A stretch of DNA of 64,000 nt from Gymnorhina tibicen (Eukaryota; Chordata; Aves; Passeriformes; Artamidae): assembly GCA_013399875.1 (NCBI GenBank), contig VXAZ01000591.1, positions 124,001 through 188,000 of the forward strand, given 5' to 3'. Position 1 is the first letter of the stretch; every line of letters starts with the position of its first letter. The notes below the pieces were generated by a model. The model did not search any database, had not been told where the DNA came from, and was given only the letters and a program-made list of their open reading frames with translations. Below, in pieces: positions 25,975 to 36,551 of the stretch. The position numbers and the translations under genes are program-made.

Positions 25975-26305
25975 AAGGGACGTGGTGCTTCCAGGGCTTA
26001 AAGGGGCTCCAGGAGGGCTGGAGAGGGAATTTGGGTAAGGGATGGAGGGACAGGACACAGGGAATGGCTTCCCACTGCCAGAGGGCAGGGATGGATGGGA
26101 TACTGGGAAGGAATTCCTGGCTGGGAGGGTGGGGAGGGGCTGGGCTGGAATTCCCAGAGAAGCTGTGGCTGCCCCTGAATCCCTGGAAGTGTCCAAGGGA
26201 AGGTTGGGCATTGGGGCTTGGAGCACCCTGGGACAGTGGGAGGTGTCCCTGCTGTGGAAGATGAGATTTAAGGTCCCTCCAACCCAAACCAGTCTGGGAT
26301 TCCAT
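25975..26305 (+). mobile_element. CR1 LINE 3' fragment
   Basis: GGGACAGGACACAGGGAATG, GGAATTCCTGGCTGGGAGGG, TGGAATTCCCAGAGAAGCTG and a tail TCCAACCCAAACCAGTCTGG. Confidence 0.9.
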
Positions 26306-26454
26306 AAAAATTGTTCAAAGCACGTGGGTTTCTCCCCATCCCGGACATCCCATTCCCTTCCCTCCTCAGCTCCTGTTCCCTCTCCCTGCTGATCTCGGAT
26401 GATGTCCAGCCCTTTGTCCTGGCTCCTGGGTGTGGTTATTGTGCTTCACTCCCC

Positions 26455-26735
26455 TGACGTTTGTATTTTTTATTTTTTATTTGTATTTTTATTTGTCTTT
26501 TTAATATTTTTATTTGTATTTTTAATAGTTTTATTTTATTTGTATTTTTAATAGTTTTATTTTATTTTTAATATTTTTATTTTATTTGTATTTTTATACT
26601 TTTATTTTTTNNNNNNNNNNNNNNNNNNNNNNNNNNNNNNNNNNNNNNNNNNNNNNNNNNNNNNNNNNNNNNNNNNNNNNNNATTTATTTATATTTTTTT
26701 TTATTTTTATATTTTTATTTTTATTTATTACCCAA
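26455..26735. repeat. T-rich (TTTTATTTGTATTT)n low complexity with 72-N gap
   Basis: Degenerate ATTTTTATTTGTATTT repeats lie on both sides of a run of N at 26611-26682. Confidence 0.95.
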
Positions 26736-29700
26736 ACCAGGGTTTTCCTGTCCTGATGGACGCTTCGTGATGATCCCGTGACCCTCAGGATTTATCTCAT
26801 TCCTGGAAGATCCTCAATGATCTTCCCACTCCTTTTCATCCGAGCCCATTTTTAGGAAGCATTACTCACGCCAGCATTATTTCTGCCACGAGACAGAAAT
26901 ATTCTGCTTATTGTGAATAAAATGTTGTTATTTTGGAAAAAATTTCCTCTATCCAGGCACTGTAGTTTCAGGAAAATTCACTTTTTTCTATCCTCAGGCA
27001 CTGTTGTTATTTGCAGTTAAGCCTGAACCAACACAGCAAATAATCCATGAGCTCCAGGGAATTATTTCTGGTGGGTTGAAGCAACAACTGGATGGAAAAA
27101 AAAAATGAACAACCACAAAAAACCCCCCTAAAATAACAGAAAAAACAATGACATAAAAATCCTTTTCTGATTAGAAATTATGCATTGCTTAAAAACTATA
27201 AGGTTTGTTTTGGGGTGAAATCCACGAGGATGAGAGCCTGAGAGGTTTTCTGAGGCAGAACTATTCAGTAGCTTGATTTTTTTTTTTTTATTTATTAAAT
27301 AAATATTTGTTAAATTATCTATTTACTCTCACCAAAAATATAATTTGTGCCTCAGCTTCCTGACCTGCGGGCAGACAATTGTGGGTCACGGGACTATTTT
27401 CCTGTGTGACTGTGGAATATCACAGGGCTTTTCCATTAGAATATTGTGTTGTGCCCAAACTCCTGTGATAAATTCACATTAAAATTGATTGGGCGGTGTT
27501 TATCTACGAGCGAAATGCGGGAGGGTAAAAGAACTTGTGCAAAAACTGAACAAAAAAATTAAATATACAAGGAAATGGGGGCTGGGGAGTGAAATGTCCC
27601 TGCTTCATTCCTGGAGTTTTCTCTGCAGTGAATTCACTCTACGAACAGTTCCCTCCAAACTGAACTTGGAGCAGCAAAATTGTTCATTTTAGCTTCGGAA
27701 AGATGGATTAAAATTAAAATATTAATTCAGTGACTCAGAGCATTTTTGTCCTCAGAAAGATGGATTAAAATTAAAATTAATTCAGTTAATTCAGAGCATT
27801 TTTGCCCATCAGTAAATTTTGATGCCATTAAAAAAAAAAAAAAAGGAGTGACTTTCTGCGCAAGCCAAGGCTGGAGAATTTTCTGTGGGAAGGCACCTAC
27901 ACTGCTCTGCTTCCCAGGACATTTATGCGACAAAACCCAGGGAGAAATCCAAAATTTCCGTCTCAGGAATATCCACTGAGACCCCTCCTTGTGGTGCTGG
28001 AAGTTTGAAACCCCGCTGGGAGCGGTGGCTAAAACGGGAGTGGTGTTTTACAGCTTCCCATCGTGCTGGGGATGAGTTTTCTCTTAATTAGCCCTTTTTT
28101 TTTGTCACTGAGATGAAAAAACAAAGGAATCAAGCGGCTTTTTCTGAGAGGAAAAGTGGCAATTAATTGGTCGTTAAATTCGAGTAACGCTGGAAGTTCT
28201 CGTGGAGCAGAGGGTTTGTTTTGGGTTCTGCTGGGTTTTGTTTTCCTGGAAAAACGAATGAAAATCTTCATGAATCAGGGATTTGTTTACTCCATGGATT
28301 AACCAGACAGCTGAAAGAACATCAACTGGCCGTTTCTCATTCAGGTTTATTTCATATCATTTAATGATATGTAGCTTTTCTCATTTATACTGAATAAAAT
28401 ACGCATTAAAACTGGAGAGGGATGACTTTGAGTAAAGCTTTTGGAGGAAAATATCTGAATTTTGGTGCCACAGGACTGAAAATATGAAACCAGATTGATT
28501 TTGCTCTTTAACTACAACTAATCATGGCCATTTCTGCAGAGAGATTTATGACAAAATCTGTTACAGCAGAAATAACGAAACAGAACGAGAAAAATCTTAT
28601 TTATTTTGATGTGGAAATCCGACTCGGATAAGTTTGGACTCGCACAAACGCGAGCTACTTCATCAAAAGAAAAATGAGAACCAGGTACTTATCCAGAGGA
28701 TCCTTGTACGAGGCTCGGGTCGTTGGCCATCAAATTTTAAGGAGGTGTCGGAATTGTACAGCTGGGAATGGCCCAGCCGTTCCCAATTCCCAATTATTCC
28801 CGTGGTGTGGCATCTTCTCCAGCCTGGTTTGAGGTGAGCTCTCTGGAAATGAGGAAAGCAGCCGCGTTGTCCTCCCGCGCGTCCCGGATTTTTGGCGCCT
28901 CGCGCCAACGGGAATTCGCGTGCGGGCCGGGAAATAAAAGTTAGGATGAACTCTGGGTGAACTGTCAGGGGAAGGGAGCCCTTCCATGGCCTCATCGCTC
29001 CGTGTCCAGGGCTGGAAAAATGACACACGGTGCTCGTTAACTGCTACGTGCACGTGTTAAACGATTTGGGGAAAAACCGCGGCGTTACGGCGGGATTTGG
29101 GAAAACCAGGGGGATTTGTTGATACCTCGTCATCGAGGAGAGGCAAGGAATAACTACGGCGCAGTCGGTGATGGGACAAAACGCTCCTCAGAGGGGGAAA
29201 AGCCGGAATTTGGGCCGAGTTGATAACAACAAAAGCTCGTTTGCGCGAGGTGACGTGGCGGGGCCGGGCCTCGGTGCCTAATCCAGCATGGCAAATGTGC
29301 GAGGTGATGTCCCGGAGGAACTGTCACAAATCCCGCCGGAGAGGCATCGGGAGAGCGGGGACACAATGGTGCAGATTGATGTCTGGCTTTATTAAAGCAC
29401 AGTTTGGCGCAGGAGGGACAAACTCCCTCTTTCATGTCCCCGGCAGCCTCTAATCAGCGAGCTTCTTATCAGTGCTCTCGGCGCAAAAATACCGAACGCA
29501 GAATTGCGGGGAAATGGGGGGATAAAAAAAAGTCCTTTGGAGGTGCCCTTTTCACCAATTAGATTCTGAGATGTCACTAAGCTGGGTTTTAATTTGGCCC
29601 GAGCACGCTTGGTTAATTGGGTAGAGCTCATTTTTGTAATCAGGAGGGTTCGGAGCTTTGGTGCTCTGCTTTGGTCTCCACCCCACCCCCAATTATTCCC

Positions 29701-32450
29701 TGTAACAGTCTCCTTTCACAGCCAGAGCCAGATCCTGCCCGTTGGAAAACGATGGGATTGTTTGGAGACCTATTTTCCACACCATCCCAACGACCCTCCC
29801 TTGTAAGTTTTCACTACTTGAAATATTTGTTGCTGTAGCATAAATAAACTGCTCCAGGAGTTTAGCCAGGATGACCTCGGGCTCGGTGGCTGTTCCTTTG
29901 ATCCTTTAAAAATGCTGGTGATCCTCCTGTTCCCAAGGCTGTCCCAGTTTTCTTGACATAACAAGAATTTAACCTTGAAAACTCATCCCATTCTGTTAAA
30001 AATGCCATTTCTGTGTGCCTGCCAAGCTGGAATGTGGACCAGGAAAGTATTTTCTTGACGGGTTTCACGTCTTGGTTGCAGCTTAGATAATTTTCCAGCT
30101 CTTGTCATGAACATGGAATATGTTCTCCTGGATTTTTTAATTTCCCTTATTTCTTTGGCATTGTTTTGGCTGCACTTTATTTGGTCACACTGCAATATTC
30201 TTTCCCTTTTTCCCAGTAACTGGGACGCTCTTGCTTGGCTTAAATCAAAGTAGCAAAGATGGTCCAGGATGATCCCAGTCGCTGTTTCCACATGGAGCTT
30301 CACCAAAATTTAATTTCATGCGTAGACCCCATTCCTTGGGACTTCATTTTTCTTGTCGCCAGGAAAAATTCACCCCCCTGTCCCCAGCCCCACTGCTGTC
30401 ACCAACCCTGGACCAGCAGTCGCAGCCTCCCTGTCCTAAAATTCCTTCCCTGGCTGTTCCCCTTCCTCCTTTTGCCACGAGACTTTCCTGAGGAGCAGGA
30501 AGGAAAGCGTAATCCACAGCATCTCTGCTTTGGGAAGAGAAGCCCTTCCAGCTGTCCCAGTGAACTTAAGTATTTATTTAGGGAATAATTTAACCCCCTT
30601 CCCCATGGCCGCTGAAACTCAGGGACTGGGTGGTTTTTGCTTCTTATTAGCAGGAAAATCCCGGGATTTCTGTGCTCACGCATGGTTTCCTTATGCTGTC
30701 TGTGTGGAGCCGGGCTGTCTGGGGGCTCTCCATGCATTGAGGTCAGCCTGTGTGCTGAGGGGCTTCCAGAATTCCCAAGCTGAGCTAGATCCTGATTTTC
30801 CACATCCCCCTGGGCTCGCTGCCCTCGCTGCCTCTATTGCAGGCCACGCAAAATCCCAGGAACAGGTCTTGAAATGATTTATTGGCTCATCCGTGCCCAT
30901 CTTCCTGCTGATTCAGAGGTGTTCATGGTCACGGGTTTGAATATTCCGCGTAATTTAAAGGAAGGAAAAGTGGTGTTCCTGCACCACATTCATGGAGTAA
31001 AACGGGAACAAATTTTGTCTAACTTGGAATGTTTCACCTGCTCACCTTGACAATTAATTTACAGAAATCGTATTTTTCTTAGATCACGGCCTGGCTGAAT
31101 TTTAAGTTCCCTTTTTCGCCCTGCCCTTAGTGCCAAATATTAAGTGTCTTAAATATTCCAGTAAAATATATTTATTCCACCCGTGTGTTTATCTGAAGCC
31201 AAACCATCCTGAGGATGAATAGAAGCGACATTTTACCCCGGACCATTAAAAGACGATGGGACCTCAGGAAAGTTTCGCTGGTGGGGCTGAAAAGATGAGT
31301 GATTCAGGTTGGAAACAGGAGCCGAGTGCTGCCTGGAAAATAATCCCGGAATCACATCCTGTTACGGCTTAGACTGCATCCGAGGGAAGGCGGCGCGAGA
31401 GGGAACATATTGTCCCCCCCTTCACTTCCCCAGGTCCGGGGCTTTTAGCCCAATGAACTCCAGGCTTTGTAATTAGCAGCAAGGCGATTAGATGGGCCAC
31501 GTTCCTGGGAGTAATTAGTGCACTAATTGTGTTTGATTGTTTAATTACTCTTGCTTACTGTAATTGAGGAGAGGCGGCGAGCCCCCGTGCAAGAGCTCCG
31601 AGAGGTTCCTTGGATGCAAGAGCTTTGCCTGCATCCCATTTCATGGGGAGGGGGACACACATTTAACCATTCCTGGGGTGAAACTGCCAGGAAAAATCCC
31701 CTAAATGGCACGTGGGAAAAAAAGCTGGATTTGGAGGCAATTCCTAGAGAATTCCAAGGTCTTTTCATAACCTTTTGATGCGTGTGGTGGGAACCAAAGG
31801 AAATAAATAGAATAGACACAAAAAGATTGAGCAGGATAAAGGAGAAGGGGGGAAAAGGCAATTAGAGCTGGAGAAGTTGCAGATAGTCCCTGGGATTGTT
31901 GTCTGGGATCCGGCACAGCTGCCAGATGGAAAACGTTCCATTGCCATTCCGATTTGGCCTTGGACGGTGGCGACGCAGGCGGAGAGCCTGGGTTTGGATT
32001 TGGAATCCGGAGGGAGATGAAAGCTAACCCAAATATTGTAAATTCAGGCACGGAAAGCCCAGCCTCCTGCAGCTTTGTGCGAGCTGGAAGGAAGGCGGGA
32101 GGAAAACCCGCGGAGTTATTTGGGAAGGTCACATTGGGGTGGTGCACGAGGAGGGATTCCTGGAGGGAAGACTCTGCCTCCAGGAACGGCTCTTCCAGCC
32201 CCGTCAGGCTGCTCAGGGTTCCTGTGGCTTCACTTCCCACTGAGGAATAATCATCCTAAGGCAGTGGAGGGATGGCCCGGCTGACCCTGCCCAGCGGCTG
32301 GTGCCGGGGCCTCGGCGGATTCTCACGGATGGCGCTGCCTGGCCGCGCTGTGACCGCTGCTTTAGGGCTCACAAAGTCTCCTGCCTGCTGAGAGGGAGCT
32401 TTTCCTGGCTTTTGCTGGCTTATTTCACCCAAGGAAGAGTTGATTTAGGG
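26736..32450. other. Non-coding sequence
   Basis: It contains the GC-rich patch near 29 kb and a cluster of TAATTA-type motifs at 31440-31570. No exon was recognised on either strand. Confidence 0.5.
28840..29400. other. CpG-containing GC-rich patch
   Basis: Clusters such as CTCCCGCGCGTCCCGG, GGCGCCTCGCGCC and ACCGCGGCGTTACGGCGGG lie in otherwise AT-balanced DNA. No exon was recognised. Similar patches occur at 13800-14290 and 33000-33480. Confidence 0.4.
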
Positions 32451-32662
32451 AGCTCCGAGATGGAGGCCCTTCTGAGGGGAAGGGTAAGAGGAAATGCCAG
32501 GGTGAAATTGGTAGGAACCTTGTAGGAACTTGGAGGTGTGGCCCAGGCAGTGAGGAAGAGATGCAGGAGGAAGGTTGAGAGGAGATGTCAGCAGAATTAT
32601 CAACCTCCCTGGGCAACCAGGCAATTCCTGCTGTGTTGAAAATCCAGGGAGAGCAGGGAGAT
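32451..32662. repeat. Unidentified interspersed repeat, copy 1
   Basis: It shares long matches with 35917-36105, including GTGTGGCCCAGGCAGTGAGG, AGGAAGGTTGAGAGGAG and AATCCAGGGAGA. It is not CR1. I do not recognise the family. Confidence 0.75.
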
Positions 32663-34689
32663 GCTCCGCCTCCCGTGGGAACAAGGTTCGGGGCATAGAA
32701 CACCACAACCTGTGCCACACTTGCACAAGGAGAACCGCAGAAACACCCGTGAATCAGGAATTCCTCTGTGCCTGGCTTCGGCTGAGTGTTTGTATGGGAA
32801 GATTTGGTGTCCGACTCCCGTTTTTCCCCTTTTTCCCCCTCCTGGAATGGTGTTTTTACTTTGCAGCTGGCGGTGGCCCAGCTCGTGGGTTTGGCCACGG
32901 TCAGCCAGCCGAGCTTGGGAGGGACAGGAGGGACAAAGCCATCCTTGAAAGGAACTCTCTCCTCCATCAACACTTCTCCCCGAAAACCAGAGCTCTGATA
33001 CCCGGCCTCCGCTCCAGCGCTTCCCGGGAGGATGGGGCCCTTCCATTGTCCCCGGCGCTGGTGCCGGCGAGGACGAGATGTCCCCTCCCTAATGAGACCT
33101 GACAAATGGGCAACCGGGCTGCGGCTCGGGGCCTCGAGCGGCTCGCTCCCAACGCGCCGTGCCGGGGCAAAGGGCAGGCCGGGGTAATCCCGCTGCGGAG
33201 CGGGAACGGGAACGCCTTCCCGCCCCCGAGGTGCCGCCGGAGCTGGGAAGATTGAGTTAACCGGGATTTCTGTGTCAGCGCCCAGGACCTCTCCCAAACA
33301 GGCTGCGTGATCGAAATGCCGCGTGACCGTGTCCCCGCCACCGGCAGCGGATTCCGAGCGGGCCGCGCCAGCTTCCGTTAGCTTGGGATGAGCGCTGGGC
33401 TCCGGGAGAGGAGCCGAGGGAATTCTGAGGCGGAAAAATATCTGCCTGTGCCCTGTGTTTGCTCTGCCAGCAGAGGTTTGGCCCTGGAGTAGCCGATACA
33501 CCGCCAATAACTCCCGAAAATGTAATTACGTACAGAGTTTGGAGGTTTTGGCTGAAAGCCGTGGACTAAAAGGGGCTTGAGTGAGTGGGAGAAAAACCCT
33601 TTACATCCTTGGTGAAGCTTCTTAGGGCTTGTAGGATTCCTGAAGAGAATCCATCACTGTAGAGAAATAGAATTTTGTAGGATTTTGGGAGCCAAACCAA
33701 ATTTTTTACCAGATGTCTGCAGGTTTTATGACAGTGCATCAGTATCTATATATCTATATTTATATCTCCTTCCTTACATTTTATTTTTACGTGTGACTGC
33801 ACCACCAGAGAAAATGAGTGTGCTCAACGCTGAATTAATATATAATTAATTGGATATTTAATATATAATTAGCAGATATTCATTGAATTCTTAAGTATTT
33901 AATGTTACTGTTATTCAAAGTAGTTATTGCCACTCCTCTCTCTGTGAAATATCATCATTACCTTAAACATCACCGAATATTCGCCCCCCCATGAAAGACA
34001 GAACCATGTGTACCCCTGTGTTCCTACCCAAAATATTCGCGGGATATTAAATATTTGGGTTTCTGGCACTGGGTATTTCCACGTCTGCAAAAATTCCTGG
34101 TTTTGCCCTACCTGTGTGTATGGAACGAGCAGGTGGAATGTGCTCGTGGTGACAAACGGTGACGGTAACGGTGGCAGGTGTTTGCTCAGTAAGGACTTTC
34201 TGCTCCCCTGAATTCCACAGTTTGAAATATTGGCCCTGCCTGCCTCGCTCTGGATAATTTCCCAACCCAGAGGATTTTTAAATTGTGGTTCTTTGCCCGT
34301 AATTAAACCTGCTCCAAACAGAAAATCGAGGCCGGGGGAGAGAATCCTCTCCGTTCGTTCACGGTTTCTTACGACTCATTAGAAGTTGGCAATTAAGGCC
34401 TTTGCAATTACGAGGGGAATGATGTGAATATTTTTAGGGAGCAGCTGGAGGGTTTCAGCCACTTCCCCGAATCTGGTGGCTGAGTGCTGCCACACAGGAT
34501 TTGGAGAGGGGCTGGATGAGCAGCCAGCCCCACAAAAGGGACACTGGGAGAACCAACGTCCCCAACGGGAAGGCTTTGATCAGCTCTGCAAAAACAAAAG
34601 CTTTTTTTGTGCTTCTGATGAGCAAAACCCAACAAATTCTTGCCTCTTTGGGAGGAATTCCTGCCGTTATTTCAGCCTTGCTGTGTTTT
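32663..34689. other. Non-coding sequence with GC-rich patch
   Basis: The 33000-33480 patch is open in several frames, but nothing resembles a known protein. 33730-33900 is AT-rich. Confidence 0.5.
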
Positions 34690-34762
34690 AACTTAAGATA
34701 CTGCTGTAATGGTTGGATTTGATGCTATTGGAGGTCTTTTCCGCCCTTAATGACTCCGTGAT
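34690..34762 (+). mobile_element. Short CR1 LINE 3' tail
   Basis: GGTTGGATTTGATGCTATTG, GAGGTCTTTTCCGCCCTTAA and TGACTCCGTGATTG correspond to the standard CR1 3' end. Confidence 0.7.
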
Positions 34763-35916
34763 TGTTTGTCCTTTATGTTGATAATTTGTTAATCACGGGC
34801 TGCTGATGAGAGTTGGAATTGAGCTGTGAGAGCTCCTCTTTTTGGGGCGTGAATCCTCATTTTTTGGTCCTCTACCTGGGGATCAAATCCTCATTTTTTG
34901 CCCCTGACGATCTCACTGCAAACTGCTGATGCCTTGAAATGAAGAGTGGGGCTTGTAAAACCTGCTCCGGTGTTGTTTGGGATAAAAAAAAATATTCCCA
35001 AATTCCAAATTCTCCTCCAGATCCCACATGGAGCCATTTCTTTCAACTCCCACGTGGCTGGGAGAGGTTTGTTTTACTTCCTGTCTGCTTCCTATCAGGA
35101 TTTCGTTGTCCCTTGGCTGAGAGGGATCTATGGAGTAAATCCAATGGAAACTGGCGTTTCCCTCTCCGTGAGGTTAAACCAACAAAGTTTAAAGCGCCGG
35201 GCTGCGCGTTATCTTTTTTTCCTCGTTGTTTTCACGGATTTCACTGTGTTTTAGTTAAAAAGCTGCTTGCAGATAACAGCAGGGACAGTGACAACCTTTG
35301 TGCTGCCGGTCCTGGGTGGATTCCTGCCGTGGGACCAAGGTTTGGAGGTGACGCCCCCAACCCTGCCACATCTTTCCTGCAAAAAAAAAAAAAAAAAAAA
35401 AAGAAAACCAACAAAAGGTATTTATTAAATAATAACCACCGCATATTGAAAGCTCCTGAGGAAATATCTGAGTGTCGCTGATCTCCTGGTCCATCTGGGT
35501 GGAAAAAACTCATCCCAGCCCTGTGCGTTCTGGATGGATTCCAAAGGAAACTGTCGGCTCCTGCCTGGATCAGCAGCCGTGTCCTCTCGGGATTTTCCCA
35601 TCCCGTTTGATTTTTGAGGCACTTTCATGATTTTTAAGGGTTTTATAATAATCTGAGCTGTGTATTTAATCGTGTTTTAGCCTTGTCTGCCCCCAGATGG
35701 CTCCCCACAGCCTGCATGTAGGGATTGGGATGCTCCTGAAAGCTGCTGGGTTTGGGATGGTCTCAGGAATGGTGCCACAGTGGTTGTTTGGTTCTGCTTA
35801 AATTCATTCCCATCAAGCAGAGATTTGGGAAGAATAATTGTTTTTTAATGGCATCACAAAGGGAATAAATCCACTTGGAGCATGGATGAGGAAAACCCAA
35901 TGGTCACTTTGTTTGC

Positions 35917-36105
35917 AGCTCTGAGATGGAGGCTTTTCCAAGAGGAAATGCCAAGATAAAATCAGTAGGAACCTCATAGGATCGTGGAGATGTGGCCCAG
36001 GCAGTGAGGAGGAAGGTGGAGAGGAGGTGTCAGAAGAATCATCAGTCTCCTGTGGGACCAGGCGACTTCCCACTGCACTGGAAACCCAGGGAGATCCTTT
36101 GTCCA
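35917..36105. repeat. Unidentified interspersed repeat, copy 2
   Basis: The partner of 32451-32662 in the same orientation, roughly 75-80% identical by eye, with a short deletion in the AGGAGGAAGG part: AGCTCTGAGATGGAGGC, GATGTGGCCCAGGCAGTGAG, AAACCCAGGGAGATCC. Confidence 0.75.
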
Positions 36106-36239
36106 AGTCTTTCCAGGGCTGTTGATGCCAAAATAGCCACAGGAGTGGCAGGCTCTGGGGTTGGGTCGTGGGGTCGAGGTGGTGGCCGGGTCCTTGTGGG
36201 TTTGCTCTGCTCACCCCTGCTCCCTGCCATTTCCTCATG

Positions 36240-36386
36240 GAAAGAGGGATTGGGCGTTGGAGTGGCTGCCCGGGGAGGTGGTGGAGCTCGGTGCCGGGGT
36301 TTGGGCGACAGGGTGGTGTCGGTCACGGGTCGGACTCGGTGCTCTCGAAGGTCTTTTCCAGCCTGGTTAATTCTGGGATTCTGTGC
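36240..36386 (+). mobile_element. CR1 LINE 3' fragment next to LYPD6 coding exon 1
   Basis: TTGGAGTGGCTGCCCGGGGA, GGTGGTGGAGCTC, TCTCGAAGGTCTTTTCCAGC and the tail ATTCTGGGATTCTGTG. The tail stops 10 bp before the inferred acceptor of LYPD6 coding exon 1. Confidence 0.8.
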
Positions 36387-36439
36387 CTCTGCCCAGGTGG
36401 GGATTTTCGGCCGCCGCATGAGCAGGTCCTGGCCGGGCC

Positions 36440-36551
36440 ATGGCCTGGCCGCCGGGGCTGCTCCTGCTGCTCCTGCTGCTGTCCGGCCGCGCTCCGGCCG
36501 CGCGGAGCCGCGACTTCACCGCCAAGGACATCGTCTACCTCCACCCCTCCA
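36440..36551 (+). CDS. LYPD6: LYPD6 coding exon 1 (signal peptide)
   Basis: This exon encodes Met1 to the first base of codon 38: a signal peptide with eight consecutive leucines, an Ala/Arg-rich cleavage region, then [14 protein letters not shown]. The donor is CCA|GTAAGT. The exon probably begins at 36397, after a CTCTGCCCAG acceptor, giving about 43 nt of 5' UTR that includes an out-of-frame ATG at 36418. It is GC-rich relative to the flanking introns. Confidence 0.93.

Noticed and set aside
32425..33507. A 360-codon open frame on the - strand, the longest in the window
   Set aside because: It crosses a GC-rich patch and copy 1 of the unidentified repeat, is overlapped by long frames on the other strand, shows no recognisable domain and has ordinary non-coding composition.
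1..36000. A possible LYPD6B exon upstream of LYPD6
   Set aside because: No cysteine pattern of an LU domain was found on reading this stretch. The paralogue, if present, lies outside the window.
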